From Apostichopus japonicus (taxonomy: Eukaryota; Echinodermata; Holothuroidea; Aspidochirotida; Stichopodidae), in the NCBI RefSeq assembly GCF_037975245.1, contig NC_092579.1, positions 29,411,666-29,475,665 of the forward strand: 64,000 nt of DNA, read 5' to 3'. Under the pieces are notes generated by a model. The model saw only the letters and a program-made list of their open reading frames with translations, was not told the origin of the DNA and searched no databases. The position numbers were made by a program, and so were the translations under genes. Shown piece after piece: positions 1 to 12,351 of this stretch (positions within the stretch are counted from its first letter, which is position 1; every line of letters starts with the position of its first letter).

Positions 1-639
1 CGTGGGTGATCGATCGCCCACTGTTTGCTTGAAACCGCCCCGAGGTCAGAACAATCACAGCCTCCTCCAGTGGGGGGGGCGTCAATTTAAACACCGCCCT
101 TGAGTGAATGTGCATCCCAGCGATAAGAAATCCGTGTGATAATAGATTCGTTAACTGCAACTCTGCTAACATGAGGAAAAAAACCAAACAAATATATCAA
201 GTTTGTAACACTTCAAAGCATGATTTGATCTGCAATCCTGAACATACTGTCTTGCTTGTAGTATTTTTTCGCTTTGAAGGATTTGAGCAGAAAAGACAAG
301 GCCGTCAGTGTGTTACTTTGTGTTAAATTGTAATCAACAGTGTGTTGTATTGTGAGTTGGGATACATGGTAGAAGTTGTTTGCCTGTGAAGAAGTAGTCG
401 ACTGTGTTTAATAATACCGTAATAGGCTAGTTAGCAACGATGTATGATAAAAGTTTTTGTTCTGTTAATCAACTCCAGGCCTGTAATCTACTAGTTTTTG
501 GTTTGAAAATGGTCTCATCCAGAACTTTGCACAGTTTTGTTTGCTGCAGCAAAGATTTGGTTAAGATAAAAAAATATTTTGTGCAAAGTTCTGAAATGAT
601 AACAGTTATTTAATTAAAGCAACGTCTTCGCTTTTGATC

Positions 640-1185
640 TGTAAATTTTCCAAATGTGGGAAACATTATACAAATAAGATTGCAGTTTTTGAGTCTGTAA
701 GGCACCCATGATATAGACTTTTTCACCAAATTAATATTAATGATTTTGGGAGTGATAAAACTAAATTTGATAGGATCCTTAACATTTCACAGCCTAAAGA
801 CTTTTTGATATTAAAAACATTCACATATGTGAAAGATCAGTTGGGAATTTTTTTTTTAACATACTTAACTTTTGCTTTTATTATTTGAGATAAAACTTGA
901 GTCGTTCTACCGAATAACCATTCATTCTGATTGGATTTGATTATCAAATGTCCTCGACAATTTGATCATAATAGCTCAAAAAGGCCTTTCTCGAAAGTGC
1001 TTCTCCGAATGCGTTACATTAAGATATCCGTCAATAACTATTGATCTGCGTCCCATGAAATAAAGCAAAGAGCCGCAGATGAAACCTACTTTGCGTAAAT
1101 TTAACAAAAGTGGAATTTCCCCGCTGTGCAATACTCATTGCTACGTATATATTTGTTCAATTCAGAACTGTTTGGTTATAGCATT
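640..1185 (+). repeat. Diverged dispersed repeat, copy 1
   Basis: Sequence at about 690-1185 can be aligned by eye, in the same order and orientation, with 4240-4740. Shared landmarks are GGCACCC.TGA, CCAAAT..AT.TTAATG, AAATTTGAT..(G/C)ATCCT(T/C)AACAT, GGAATTTCCC, TGCAATACTCA and GTTCAATTC.GAA. Identity is low and there are many indels, so this is an old repeat or old segmental duplication. No coding potential is seen. Confidence 0.5.
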
Positions 1186-1635
1186 GTACTTGTGTAACAT
1201 GTGATTACCTCTACTGTAGGTGTGGGGAAAGTTGCAACGGTTTCTTTCTTACAGGAAATCCTGCTTTTTTAATATAAAATCAGAACTTTTCTTCAACTCC
1301 AAATGGCCCTGTTCCAAGACTGGTGTCTCAACCCATTGTAAACTTTTCGTCAAGTGTATAATCTGAGGAATTGAGGTTAAACATTCAGTCTTTTGTGTTG
1401 TGGTCAGAAATGAATTTGATCAACAGACGATATATTTCTGAAATTTCTAGGTCAAGAGGAGTACGCAGGGTTATATCGGGGTTAGGGTTACGTCTCTAAC
1501 TAAAGTCACTGCATATTCATAATCCATAACCATGTTCCAACAGACTCATTCCCTGGGACTGCATGCAACATGTTTGAGTGATACTTCCCCCACAAAAACA
1601 TCATCCATTTTATTTCATAGCTCGTTGATGGAAGT

Positions 1636-1739
1636 CTATTATGGACAAGTTAAAAACAAGAAAATTTGCTTTGAAATTTTGAAATTATCCATTTTGAAAT
1701 TATGGACGAGTTGAAAACAAGAAAATTTGCTTTGAAATT
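1636..1739 (+). repeat. Direct duplication of about 42 bp
   Basis: The segment with ACAAGAAAATTTGCTTTGAA occurs at about 1654-1673 and again at about 1714-1733, each preceded by TTATGGAC(A/G)AGTT. The spacing is 60 bp. It looks like a small local duplication. Confidence 0.7.
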
Positions 1740-2845
1740 CATAAAATATGACAGTATTTTAGTGACCAGTTGGGTGGTGAGTTGATGTGCACAGCCTAGC
1801 TCAGTGTACATTGCACATTGGGAATAGACTTCCCCCAATTGATATGACATGTGACTTTAAGTAAGTATTATTATTGTATTCTAATGTAAATTTACCACAC
1901 GGTAGGCAGTGCCTGTTCTGTCATTAACATAACTAGCCTAGTCATGATCCTTGCTAATTAACATCAGTTTTTTTCTTCAGTGAGTCCATGTTACCCTGTA
2001 AAGGTCAAAGGTTTGACAGTCAGTGAACTGCTTCTACGCTCACCTTGTCACCCTAAAATATTATAGGAGACATCTGATGTTTCAACCATCTGTTCATCTC
2101 ATAATTTATGAAATAAAACATTATGACATTGCTAGCCCTTTCTTTTTTCTTACCCTTTTTACCTAAGAATGTTAAACATAAATTTTTGAGAAGCTGTTTA
2201 TTGCTACCCGAGTGTTCCATAAAGATTTCGAAACGTTTATTAAACCATATCGAAATGATATTCAAATAATTCCATTTTGTCATCATCATCTCCATTCCAA
2301 TCTGTAAAACACACCCTAGGAAGTATACGGTGAAGTCCCTGATTGATTTTATTGTCAAAGCGGTGAAGCCCCCTGATCAATTTTGTCGTCAGGCCGACGC
2401 CCTTCATCCAGGGCTGACTCACTTCTAACGTCCATTTTCAGTTTCGCCCTGTTTGTAATCACTTGCTTCTAAGGAATGAAGTTGATATTATTATCACTGT
2501 AGAATATCCATTATGTTATATTGTGTCATATTATAGTGCGTGTGTGTGTGTTTTGTAGGGATGTGTGACAGCACAACGAGAAACATAGATGTGTGTGAAA
2601 TTCCATCCAGTTATTTAAAAAAGAGTGAAATGTATATTTCTTTACCATTCAAGGATTAAATGCCAAATATGAAACTTTTGAAATATGATTTAATGTATAT
2701 TCCAATGGAATGGCCATTGGATGCAGTGTATGTTTCATATTTCAATTCAAAACAGTGCTTTTCCCTTTGTAGTAATAGGTACTGATCTAAGGAGCTGGCA
2801 AAAATTAGAACTGCTGAGAAAAAATGTGATAGATTAAGAAATAGC

Positions 2846-3876
2846 CACCAACAGGGTATAGCTCAGTAAAGTAAAGGCTTGTAATAAAGTAGAAATAGCC
2901 ACCAACAGGCTGGATACCTCAGTTAGGTATGGGCTTGTGATAAATAAAAAACAGCCACCAACAGGCTGGATACCTCAGTAAGGTGGGGGCTTGTAGTAAA
3001 TTATAAATAGCCACTAACAGGCTGGATAGCTCAGTAAGATATGGGCTTTTGATAAATAAACACCAGCCACCAACAGGCTGGATATTCAAGTAAGGTAGGG
3101 GCTTGTAATAAATTAAAAACAACCACCAACAGGCTGGAGACCTCAGTAAGGTAGGGGCTTGTAATAAATTAAAAACAGCCACCAACAGGCTGGATACCTC
3201 AGTAAGGTAGGGGCTTGTAATGAATTAAAAATAGCCATCAACAGGCTTGATACCTCAGTAAGGTAATGGCTTGTGATAAATTCAAACAGACACCAACCGG
3301 CTAGATAGCTCAGTAAAGTAGTGGCGTGAGATAAATTAAAAATAGCCACCAACAGGCTGAATAGCTCAGTAAGGTAGGGCTTGTATAAAAATAGCCACTG
3401 ACTAAGGGCTGGATAGCTCAGTAAGGTAGGGGCGTGAGATAAATTAAAAATAGCCACCAACAGGCTGAATAGCTCAGTAAGGTAGGGCTTGTATAAAAAT
3501 AGCCACTGACTAAGGGCTGAATAGCTCAGTAAGGTAGGGCTTGTATAAAAATAGCCACTGACTACAGGCTGGATACCTCAGTAAGGTAGGGGCTTGTAAT
3601 AAATTAAAAACAGCCACCAACAGGCTGGATACCTCAGTAAGGTAGGGGCTTGTAATGAATTAAAAATAGCCACCAACAGGCTTGATACCTCAGTAAGGTA
3701 ATGGCTTGTGATAAATTCAAACAGCCACCAACAGGCTGGATAGCTCAGTAAAGTAGTGGCGTGTGATAAATTAAAAATAGCCACCAACAGGCTGAATAGC
3801 TCAGTAAAGGTAGGGCTTGTATAAATATAGCCACTGACTAAGGGCTGGATAGCTCAGTAAGGTATTGGCTTGTAAA
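2846..3876 (+). repeat. Minisatellite of about 54 bp, roughly 19 units, tRNA-A-box-like core
   Basis: Units contain GCCACCAACAGGCTGGATA, then GCTCAGTAAGGTAGGGGCTT and an AT-rich spacer. About 19 copies of the CAGTAA(A/G)GTA core are visible. Variants recur with a spacing of about 435 bp (the GTGGCGTG variant at 3321 and 3756), so there is a higher-order period of about eight units. On the minus strand the unit stays open for short runs, which is a by-product of the repeat and not a gene. Confidence 0.9.
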
Positions 3877-3879
3877 CCT

Positions 3880-4979
3880 TACAGTAGTTCCTATGCAAGT
3901 CCAAAATGTGCTCACTCATTTTTAGTTTAATTATAAAAATCAAAGAAACAAATGTACACCCCAAACAAAAAACAAAAATAGGGAAGTTTAACTTTGCCTA
4001 AAACAAGCAAAATCCATTTTCAAAGTATTAAGGTTGTCAATATTATTTAGATTTAGAAAATACCAACCTAATGGAAAGTGATGAAAATTAATGAAAATTG
4101 TTGGATCATTTTTGTCTAGCCTTTATCCATCATTTGACATAATTTTTTAATTTTAATTTTCTGTCCATTTGTCTGAGCTGCAGACTACTACAAGATGCTT
4201 CACGATTTAAACAGCTGTTTGTTTTTTGATCACTACACTTGATGATAACTATAATGGCACCCTGAATAGATATTTCTACCAAATAGATGTTAATGCCGAG
4301 AGAAAGAAACAAATTTGATTCCATCCTCAACATGACATATCCCAGACACTTTTTCACCGGACACTAATAAGGAATCAAATGTAAGAAACAAATTTTCAAA
4401 TTTCCAAATAATTCCACTTTCAATTTTCTGTTTTATTTGAAATGAAACTTAACAGTTGGTCAAGCCAAGTGACCTTTCATTGGTTTGGGATTTTAGTATC
4501 AAAATATCCTCAAACAGTTGATTATTAAAAGTCAATTCAATAAATCTTTCTAAACATAATTCAGGCGTGTTCCTCCAAACGATGTCCATCCGTGTGCAGA
4601 CCTTTGCGGCTTTTCTTTTGTACATTGAAGGGACGCGAAAGTGTTCCGAGTCTGCGACAGTTTAACGGACTCGGAATTTCCCTGCTTTGCGGTGCAATAC
4701 TCAAATGAGCATATGTTCAATTCTGAAATAGTCTAATGACTCAAATAATTTGAATACTTTTCTAAATAACATATAATTAAAATTGGAAAATTTTCAAAGA
4801 AGATTGGGCTTTTCCTACATGATTTATAAAAAGAAAACAAACTTACTGATCAAAGTAGATCAATGCAAAAAACACAAAAAAAGCAATGCTTTTATGCTTG
4901 TGTTAGAGACAGTATGAAGAATAACAGCTTTAATACAAAGGAAAGAAAGAGAAAAAAAAATTGTCCAAAAATGGGCACA

Positions 4980-4980
<1 letters not shown>
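3880..4980. other. No gene recognised
   Basis: This is AT-rich unique sequence apart from copy 2 of the dispersed repeat (4190-4740). Nothing else can be supported. Confidence 0.5.
4190..4740 (+). repeat. Diverged dispersed repeat, copy 2
   Basis: This is the partner of the 640-1185 repeat, in direct orientation about 3.55 kb downstream. The best-preserved part is at 4672-4735, which shares GGAATTTCCC, TGCAATACTCA and GTTCAATTC with copy 1. The ends are not defined and no target duplication was found. Confidence 0.5.
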
Positions 4981-5032
<52 letters not shown>

Positions 5033-5037
5033 TATCT

Positions 5038-5092
<55 letters not shown>

Positions 5093-5162
5093 GATATATA
5101 TATTTATATATGTATATATATATATGTATATATATATATTTATATATATATATATATATATA
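4981..5162 (+). repeat. Poly(A) tract followed by (TA)n array
   Basis: Thirty consecutive A residues (4981-5010) run into TA repeats with occasional C, G and T interruptions. A TA array directly after a long A run could be an expanded tail of a retrotransposed sequence, but no element body or target duplication is recognised upstream. Confidence 0.9.
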
Positions 5163-5797
5163 TGGGGGGGGTTGACCATTCTATCACTTCTTTCCATGCG
5201 TTCCATAACAGCGGGTTGTATGTGAATGTGCAATTTCACCATGTTGTTGAGATCCATAAAGCACACACAGCTTGTACAAAAGTAACCTATGCAAGAAAGA
5301 GGAAGGGGGAAATGATCGATTCCTGATCAGTTTCGGTTCCCTTGGATCATGGATCATGAGAGATTTTCCAGATTCTATTTATATCTGATATTTAAAGAAA
5401 AAAAACATTTTGGGAGAAATTTGTATTTCTATTTTCCTTGAACTCATTGTGATGAACTTATAGTTTTAATGATCTTTACGTAGTAAGACTTAACTAGTTT
5501 TGTTTCATAAGTAAAAGGCAAGGCCACTGTGAAGAATATTACACGGTGTTTAAAACTGCGCTCTCTTAGAAAAGAATAGTTTTGTGAAATGTGAGTGTAC
5601 CAGAAAAGGGCATTGATTTTCCCAGACCTGAAAACAGGATGTGGTTAGAACATTTAATACAGCAGCCACCAAGTAGCATTATCCGTGGCTTTTCAAGATG
5701 ATGAATTTATGACATTATCGAAAATTACATTTTCTTGACCTTGTAACAATGTATACTAAAGATAACTTTTCTCTTTTCTCTCCTTTCACCATCCCAG
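5163..5797. other. No gene recognised upstream of the 5.8 kb candidate exon
   Basis: This is AT-rich sequence with no recognisable element. It ends in a strong pyrimidine tract (about 5766-5795) that leads into a possible splice acceptor at 5796-5797. Confidence 0.4.
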
Positions 5798-6042
5798 ATG
5801 CTGCAAGACAAAATCCAGAAAAGCTCTTTGACGAACCAGCAGAGTGGTAGACTAAATCAGACCAAAAAAGAGAAACAGGATGAAATTTGTCTTTTGAAGA
5901 AAAGCTCTCACAGGGTACATGGAAGACTTTTATGTTCAGAAATGTTTCTTGTTTGTCGAGAACAGCCACTGAGTGTCCAAGCCACGGATGTTAGGTCCAG
6001 TATAATTCAAATCATATTGCAGCAATATTTACAGAGACCAAG
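5798..6042 (+). CDS. Candidate exon of an unknown gene (weak)
   Basis: A long pyrimidine-rich run ends in CATCCCAG at 5797, a good acceptor. Two readings are possible. In one, a phase-1 join gives DAARQNPEKLFDEPAEW and then TAG at 5849-5851, which would make this a terminal exon. In the other, the frame starting at 5798 stays open for 85 codons and could splice at a GTACGG donor at 6043. Neither peptide is recognised and no partner exon was found upstream. The splice signal is seen; the coding claim is an inference. Confidence 0.25.
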
Positions 6043-6254
6043 GTACGGAAGATAGGAATTTGTTCTCTGTTTGTTCGTTTGTTCTCATTGTTACAGGAAG
6101 GGTAAAACACTTTCCTGCTTCTGAACTTAATATAATTTGTGATCATCTAATGGCCATTGTGAATAGTTAAGCCAGTAGAGAAGGTCTTTATTTTTTGTGC
6201 CATGACCTCTTTCTCCATCGGCAATGAATAATTGTGGTCAGTTTGAAGGGATTG

Positions 6255-6440
6255 GCGATGAAGATATGCATAATCAGTACATGACATCAAAGTCCAAACA
6301 ATGAATATGCATAGTTACTGCTTGACATCAGAGTCAATGGAATGGATATAACAATGTACAATAGCTGCTGGACATTGAATATGTATAACTTCTGCTGGAC
6401 ATTAGAGTCAATGCAATGAAAGTCATTTATAATAACTGCT
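6255..6440 (+). repeat. Imperfect repeat of about 55 bp, about three units
   Basis: GACAT(C/T)A.AGTC.A recurs with AATGAATATGCATA and TGCT(T/G)GACAT. The units are diverged and vary in length. Confidence 0.5.
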
Positions 6441-6467
6441 AGAAAGTAACAACCGAATGGGACCATT

Positions 6468-6615
6468 TTCTAATTCTAATACCACTCTATACTGTCCTCT
6501 CATATCATGCTTCAAAGCACTCGTACTGACAGTATGAACAGTTCCTAACCTTTACATGATAGAAAATAGTACAGTATAGCCAAAATACAAATTGTCCTCA
6601 ACTTGGTGAATCTAA
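6468..6615 (+). repeat. Short dispersed repeat, related to the 28.3 kb foldback cluster
   Basis: The segment with CATGCTTCAAAGCACTCGTA and CTGACAGTATGAACAGTTCC is the reverse complement, with few differences, of sequence at about 28355-28405. The right part ends AATTGTCCTCAACTTGG, which resembles AATTGTCCCAACTGG at about 28435. This shows a dispersed family of small elements without coding capacity. Confidence 0.6.
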
Positions 6616-7814
6616 AAATCAACCATGAATATTCATGATCAAAAGAAGTTGTTGCCGCATGTTTTTTTTTTATATCCATCAGTTTAACCCCCAAGCCCTT
6701 TCCCAGTGGAAAGTGGACAAATTACGTATAAATAACCAAAAGTGGGATGCATAATTAGGTGGTGTTGTGTGAATCTTTGAGAAAGTTGAAAGCGCTCATA
6801 ACCTATTTATTAATATGCTCCATACACTAGACTGTCTTTGCTTCTTTGTTCAGAATTATGAAATCAGATCTCTAAACTTGTTGTAACTATTTCCTTGAAC
6901 CCACTTAGAAAGACGATATACCTCCCAAATTGAAAATGGCTAATTAAGAAGTACACTCATTACTGTTCACGGTTTGTTTTAATTGGCAAGTCACAAAGAG
7001 AGAGCTTGAAAGTGTCCATTGACTTTGATGTATGAAATGTACACGGCAATAACGTCGTACTCGGCTATAAACCCAAATACACAATAGACGACGAAGGGTC
7101 TGTTTGAGAACGACGAAAAACGTAATAATCTCATTGTACAACATACGCATGTTGTCTGTATTGCTACATGGGTTTTACTGTACACAGATAGTCATTCAAA
7201 TTAAAAACATATACTGGTGGTATAAAGAGTTAAAAAATCAAAAGGGGGGAAACCCCAAAAAATCATCTCTCATTATTAATCCAAAATCAGAACATGTCAA
7301 CATCGCCAAAAGCTCTTTCGTCGACATAAGGGTTCAATTCAAAGGTGATATACTGTCATGTCATTGGACGTTGGACTACCCAGAAATAGGTTTTGCTGTA
7401 ATTAATACTGCAATCCATCTTATATAGCTACAGTACAAGGCTGAATTAGAATTTATGATTGGAGAAACCTTTCCAGTAGACCTTTCCAGTAGATATCAAG
7501 TTTTCATTTTACACTTAAAAAGCTTATTTTTACCAAGGCACAACCGACTTTCTTGTTTGGATATCCTTAAAGAAACTCTGGTATGTCCAAGGTTCACTGA
7601 GCTAACTTTCTTACTGTAATATACCAGCATTGTATTGTGTTGTGCAAACCCTATTTCATATGTTGAACTGGAAAGGCAGTTATGTTAATACCACCTTGAG
7701 CAGACACATGCGCATGTGATGTAGGATTTATGTCCCATCAGGAAGACCATTTCAAATAGGAAAAAAATTGTTTTTTACCTTGGAAAACTTTTACCCGCCA
7801 GGGTTCAGACCCAG

Positions 7815-8220
7815 GATGCTGTTTCATTGTTTCTAAAGCCACAGCTGTAATCCACTGGAACATAGATGCTATGTTTCATTACTTCCAATGCCACAGCTGT
7901 AATCCACTGGAACATAGATGCTATGTTTCATTGCTTCCAATGCCACAGCTGTTATCCACTGGAACAAAGATGCTGTTTCATTGCTTCCATTGCCAAAACT
8001 GTAATCCACTGGAACATAGATGCTATGTTTCATTACTTCCAATGCCACAGCTGTAAGCCACTGGAACAAAGATGCTATGTTTCATTGCTTCTAAAGCCAC
8101 AGCTGTAATCCACTGGAACATAGATGCTATGTTTCATTGCTTCCAATGCCACAGCTGTAATCCACTGGAACATAGATGCTAGGTTTCATTACTTTCAATG
8201 CCACAGCTGTTATCCACTTT
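7815..8220 (+). repeat. 52-bp minisatellite, about 8 units
   Basis: Each unit contains GCCACAGCTGTAATCCACTG, GAACATAGATGCTATGTTTC and ATT(A/G)CTTCCAAT. Some units lack three bases (AAGATGCTGTTTC). Both strands have short open frames that simply follow the repeat and are not genes. Confidence 0.9.
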
Positions 8221-9287
8221 AACATTCTATTTCTAATAACACATAGTACTTTACATAAATGCTAAAGCAATGCATACTAAAACATTTTATTTCATCAAAA
8301 TATGACAACCAATCTCTGAAACCTCTCGTTCCTGAGTATCTGGACAAGAAGGTAAAAAAATCATCATCCCTATTAACTCTGGTGAGATAGTTTCATGTGT
8401 TTGTGAAGTATTTGTGATATTAATTGTGAGAGTAGCTTACCTGCTGATGCAATGCTATTGGAAAATTGGTAGTAAAAAAGCATGCAAGAGTTTAAAAGCA
8501 CAGCATGGTTGTCTAGAGAATCTTTGTAACTTCAGTACACAACAACATACATAAACGTGCCCAAACTGTTACACGTAATGGTGAACACTAAATCATGCGC
8601 TAATGTGGCGGTTTCTTTAGTTAGAATATTATTGTTTTAGCTTGTAATAAATTACCAGGTAATCCCCTCGACAGTTTTCCCCCCTTTTTATAAAAAATTT
8701 CCCTTCTTTCCCCCCTCGTTTTTGTTAAGTGTAGCGTAAATTATAATCCATTGTGAAAAATGTAGCACGTCAGCATGTATGAAATCCAGGGTACTATTTG
8801 CATTGGATTGGCAGCTTGGGTTTTACCTGTGTAGTCTGTTTCAGGATTCATTACATATTTATCATTATCATTACAGTTAAACATTAAGATAGATGATATA
8901 CAGTTCTAGCTACAACATACAAACATTCATACATAGTTCTACATATATATGTGCAAGCAATGTATTTTGTATAGCATCTTTGGCTATGTTGTACTTTACA
9001 CAGTAAATGTCTGACAGCATATGCACACTAATTACTGGTTTGTCTTAAATGGTTGTGATGAGATTGGAAAGAAAGGAAGTTTGAGGTTGCAAGAGGGGTA
9101 ACATGGGGAAGGGGGGAGGAGGAAGGAGGGTGTGAAGGATGAAAGAGAGGTAGCAAGAATATTAGATGAGGTGGCTAGACTTATCTGAGAGACAGTTTGG
9201 TGAGGGACAACAGGGAAAGTGAAAGAAGGTGGAGATAAATTTGAAAGAGGAAGCAGGCCAAAAGAAGATGAAGGATATGAAACACAA
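8221..9287. other. No gene recognised; purine-rich stretch at the end
   Basis: This is unique AT-rich sequence up to about 9050, then a G/A-rich plus strand (9055-9280, many GGAGG and GAAAG words). The open minus-strand frames here follow the biased composition. Confidence 0.5.
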
Positions 9288-9422
9288 ATGTAGTATGGAT
9301 GTAGTATGGATGTAGTATGGGTGTAGTATGGGTGTAGCATGGATGTAGCATGGATGTAGCATGGATGTACTATGGGTGTAGCATGGGTGTATCATGGATG
9401 AAGCATGGATGTAGCATGGGAT
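9288..9422 (+). repeat. 11-bp minisatellite, about 12 units
   Basis: Repeats of TGTAG(T/C)ATGG(A/G) with a few substitutions (TGTACTATGGG, TGTATCATGGA, TGAAGCATGGA). Confidence 0.9.
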
Positions 9423-12351
9423 GTTATGTGATAAGGCTTTAAGCTAGGGTATCGCAGAAGGCGAGGGAAGGGTAAAAGTGGTGAATGGGGGAAAATGTTG
9501 GGTAGAAAGATGTAGCTGCATCAAGTTACAGTATGTGAAAGGTTAAAGAAGGAAAGTGTTGTCTATTAAAGAGAAAAAATGTTGAAATCAATTGGTAGAA
9601 GTTAGGAATGAAGATATGCAGATGAGAAAGATACTTTTGAAAGTAGACAACCAATGGTCATACTCTTCTCTGTGACAGCTCTAGGTGTGTCTAAGGACAG
9701 ATGAAGTTATCTTATGCCTAGTAAGAACTTTCATTCACTTCAAGCTTAGCATTCCATATAAGGTAAACCATCCTTAGAACCCTTTTTTTTTTTTGGCTAT
9801 CGCTTTATATACAGAGACATCCTTTGTGGTTTTTAATCTAAACATGATATAAAAAATTAGCTATAGAAAGCTAATGTTTCATACACAAGATATGACTATT
9901 GCCTTTCCTGAAAATTATTATAAAGTTGTACCAGGAAGTAAAAATCATATCATTCTTATATGTCATTTTCATTTTTTGTGTGTGTGTGTGTGCGGATGAA
10001 AAATCTTGGTTTTTTGAAATTCATACATTTCTCAGTCAATCTCAATGCGTAGTGTAAATAGATTAATTAATGATAACGATGGTGGCACTCTAAAATAAAA
10101 ACAATATATATGTATATAAAAACCAGAAGAAGGTATGAAAAGAACTTCTGTACCATTGTCTTGTAAGAAAACAATTCTTTTGAATGTTGACGTGTTTCTA
10201 TGGACTAAATAAAACTTGTGTTGTTTTCTTTGCAATGAGATACGATTTCTTTCGTTTTGAGTTCGCTTGTTCATGGTTAATTGATCTCAGCAGTACAGTG
10301 TATTGTTAATTGATTGTAAACTATCACTAAAATATGTGTATGTTGATAAGTGAAGGGATACTATAGTCCCAGCAGCTGGGGCGTTAATAATTGGGTTTTG
10401 GGAGGGGGGGACACAACAACATCAAATACCCCCCACAGTTTAGTGACTGACCCTTGTAGGCGCTTGGCCTATCAGGCTCATAATGACTTGTATATCTCAT
10501 GACGGGAGCTCAAACATTGTGCTATGAGATTTAGTAGTTATTAATGTTTGATTCTCATCTGCTCAACCCCCCCCCCCCGCCCCCGATGAAAAATAAAACT
10601 TTTCAACTGGGTTGAAATAAAAAATTTGGATTTCATACATGACTGCGCTGAGGCTTTCTGGTAAGCCATCAGATAATGAAAACCCAAGCATTGGCTAATC
10701 TCATTTCCAGACCTCGAGTGACATCTTGCAAGCAAGTTGACCTGACTTTGGGAATTGTAAATGGTAACATTGCGATGATTATGGGTACAACAAGCTCGCT
10801 GTCTGTATAGGTTAAACTGCGAAATGTTTAACGTCCAGGGATGTCTCTTTGGCTTCGCGATCGGTGTCGTGAGTGAGCAGGTAAGGTTTCGGTATCAAGT
10901 GCAAAGATGGTAAATTAACGTTGCTAGTAATTATCAGATGCAATGCCATTGGCCCAGGGTTGGTCAATTTAAGGATAATATTAGACTAGCAATATGGAAA
11001 ATAGCCCAGATGAAATATTGTGTATTGCTGGTTTACAACAGGACCGGGTTAAGATAAAGGGGGTAAATCAAAAAGCAGCCAATGCAAAGAGGTTTCATGA
11101 CTTTGTCAAAAACCCGACTTCAAAATACGTCAAAGACTTTTAAGTCCATCTGATTTCTACCGAGGATATTTTGAGAAATTTGAACATTAAATAATAGTTA
11201 TATAGCCATTCTTGAGTTACGATTCAAAACACTGATATGTTGACAATATATTGTGGTCTACTTCAGACATAGATACAAGCTGTAAAACTCTTGGCAAGAT
11301 ATTATTTAAGTACCTGCATTTTTCATCTGTAAATCTATAGTAAAGCTTCAATCTTTATAAGATGGCGGTCATGATACATCAAGTTCCAAACACTAATATA
11401 GTATGTTGTATTTCACGTACAAAGCAATATAACAATCTATGTCAATTATGTTGTGCATTCAGTTTGGTTAGCAATGCCACTCATGATAGTTTTTAAGTGG
11501 TTTTTTTTTTGGTTTTTGAGATGATTATATATTTCATAAAGAGTTTTGAGACAGATACATATATAGTGCTAAGCTGCATGCTAGTCATGTTGTTATAACC
11601 ATGTTACTCGTTATACCGCTAGTACTAGTTTAGTAGTTATGTGCAAATGTTCACATAATATTTCATTTGTGATTAAGTTACCTGATGCCATGTTATTTAT
11701 ATAGGTCTCAATGTTTCCGGTAAAGTGAATGTGCTCTGATACATAGCAGTGCTTTATTAATGTGCTTATAATGATACCATATATGTGTGTGCATGTTGTA
11801 GACATCAATATAACAAGATGATGTTATACTTGTGTGCACAGTTTAGGAATACTTTAGTTTTTGGGGTTTAAGTTTCAATTTAATTAAGTCATGACAAAAG
11901 GCCTAAGTTACACCTGGATGTTAGATAAATAAGTCTTTCTTAATTTAAGTCTAATCACTCGTCACATGTGACTCTTGTTAAAATATATTTATGACAGACA
12001 TACTTGGAGATTTCTGGATGTCAGTCCGCCCCCTGGACTACACCTGGGCTTCTCTCCTGACCCCCACCAGGGGCCCTTAGGTGGGACCCTGGACCCCACC
12101 TGATAAAGGCTTTGTACACAGTCATCTATGTCCCCTTCCACAAGTACTTGCAACAGGGTTTAGGTCATATGTGGGAGGGGGGGTGGGGGGAGGTTAGGCA
12201 AGGATTATACCGAAACATTGACAGTTATCTGTCCAACATTCTCAAATAAAAGGAGGGGAGGGAGGTAGGGGTCATCCATTTAGAAATACAACCAAAAATG
12301 CATCTTTTTCTTTGCTTTTACAATAATTGCAATCAAACCACTGGATTGACC
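9423..12351. other. No gene recognised
   Basis: This is mostly unique AT-rich DNA with a short (TG)n run near 9978-9991, a C run near 10567-10580 and a C-rich segment at about 12020-12110. No exon, RNA gene or element can be supported. Confidence 0.5.

Larger units (their letters stand above)
1..2840. other. No gene recognised; unique AT-rich sequence with small repeats
   Basis: The stretch holds a near-perfect 20-bp palindrome at 2-21, an inverted pair of 14 bp at 520-533 and 580-593, one copy of a diverged dispersed repeat (640-1185), a partial direct duplication (1636-1739) and a roughly 35-bp duplication near 2328-2390. Short open frames have no splice, domain or compositional support. 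Confidence 0.6.
6043..7814. other. No gene recognised; small repeats
   Basis: The stretch contains an imperfect repeat of about 50-60 bp at 6255-6440, a short MITE-like sequence at 6468-6615 and otherwise unique AT-rich DNA. The open frame around 7104-7427 has no family or splice support. Confidence 0.5.

Noticed and set aside
2919-3787. Minus-strand frames with repeated LVAIFNL..APTLL..PACWW
   Set aside because: They follow the 54-bp minisatellite, lose frame at unit length changes and have no unique flanks.
7815-8220. CRISPR-like array
   Set aside because: Units are contiguous 52-bp tandem copies without unique spacers, in a eukaryotic genome.
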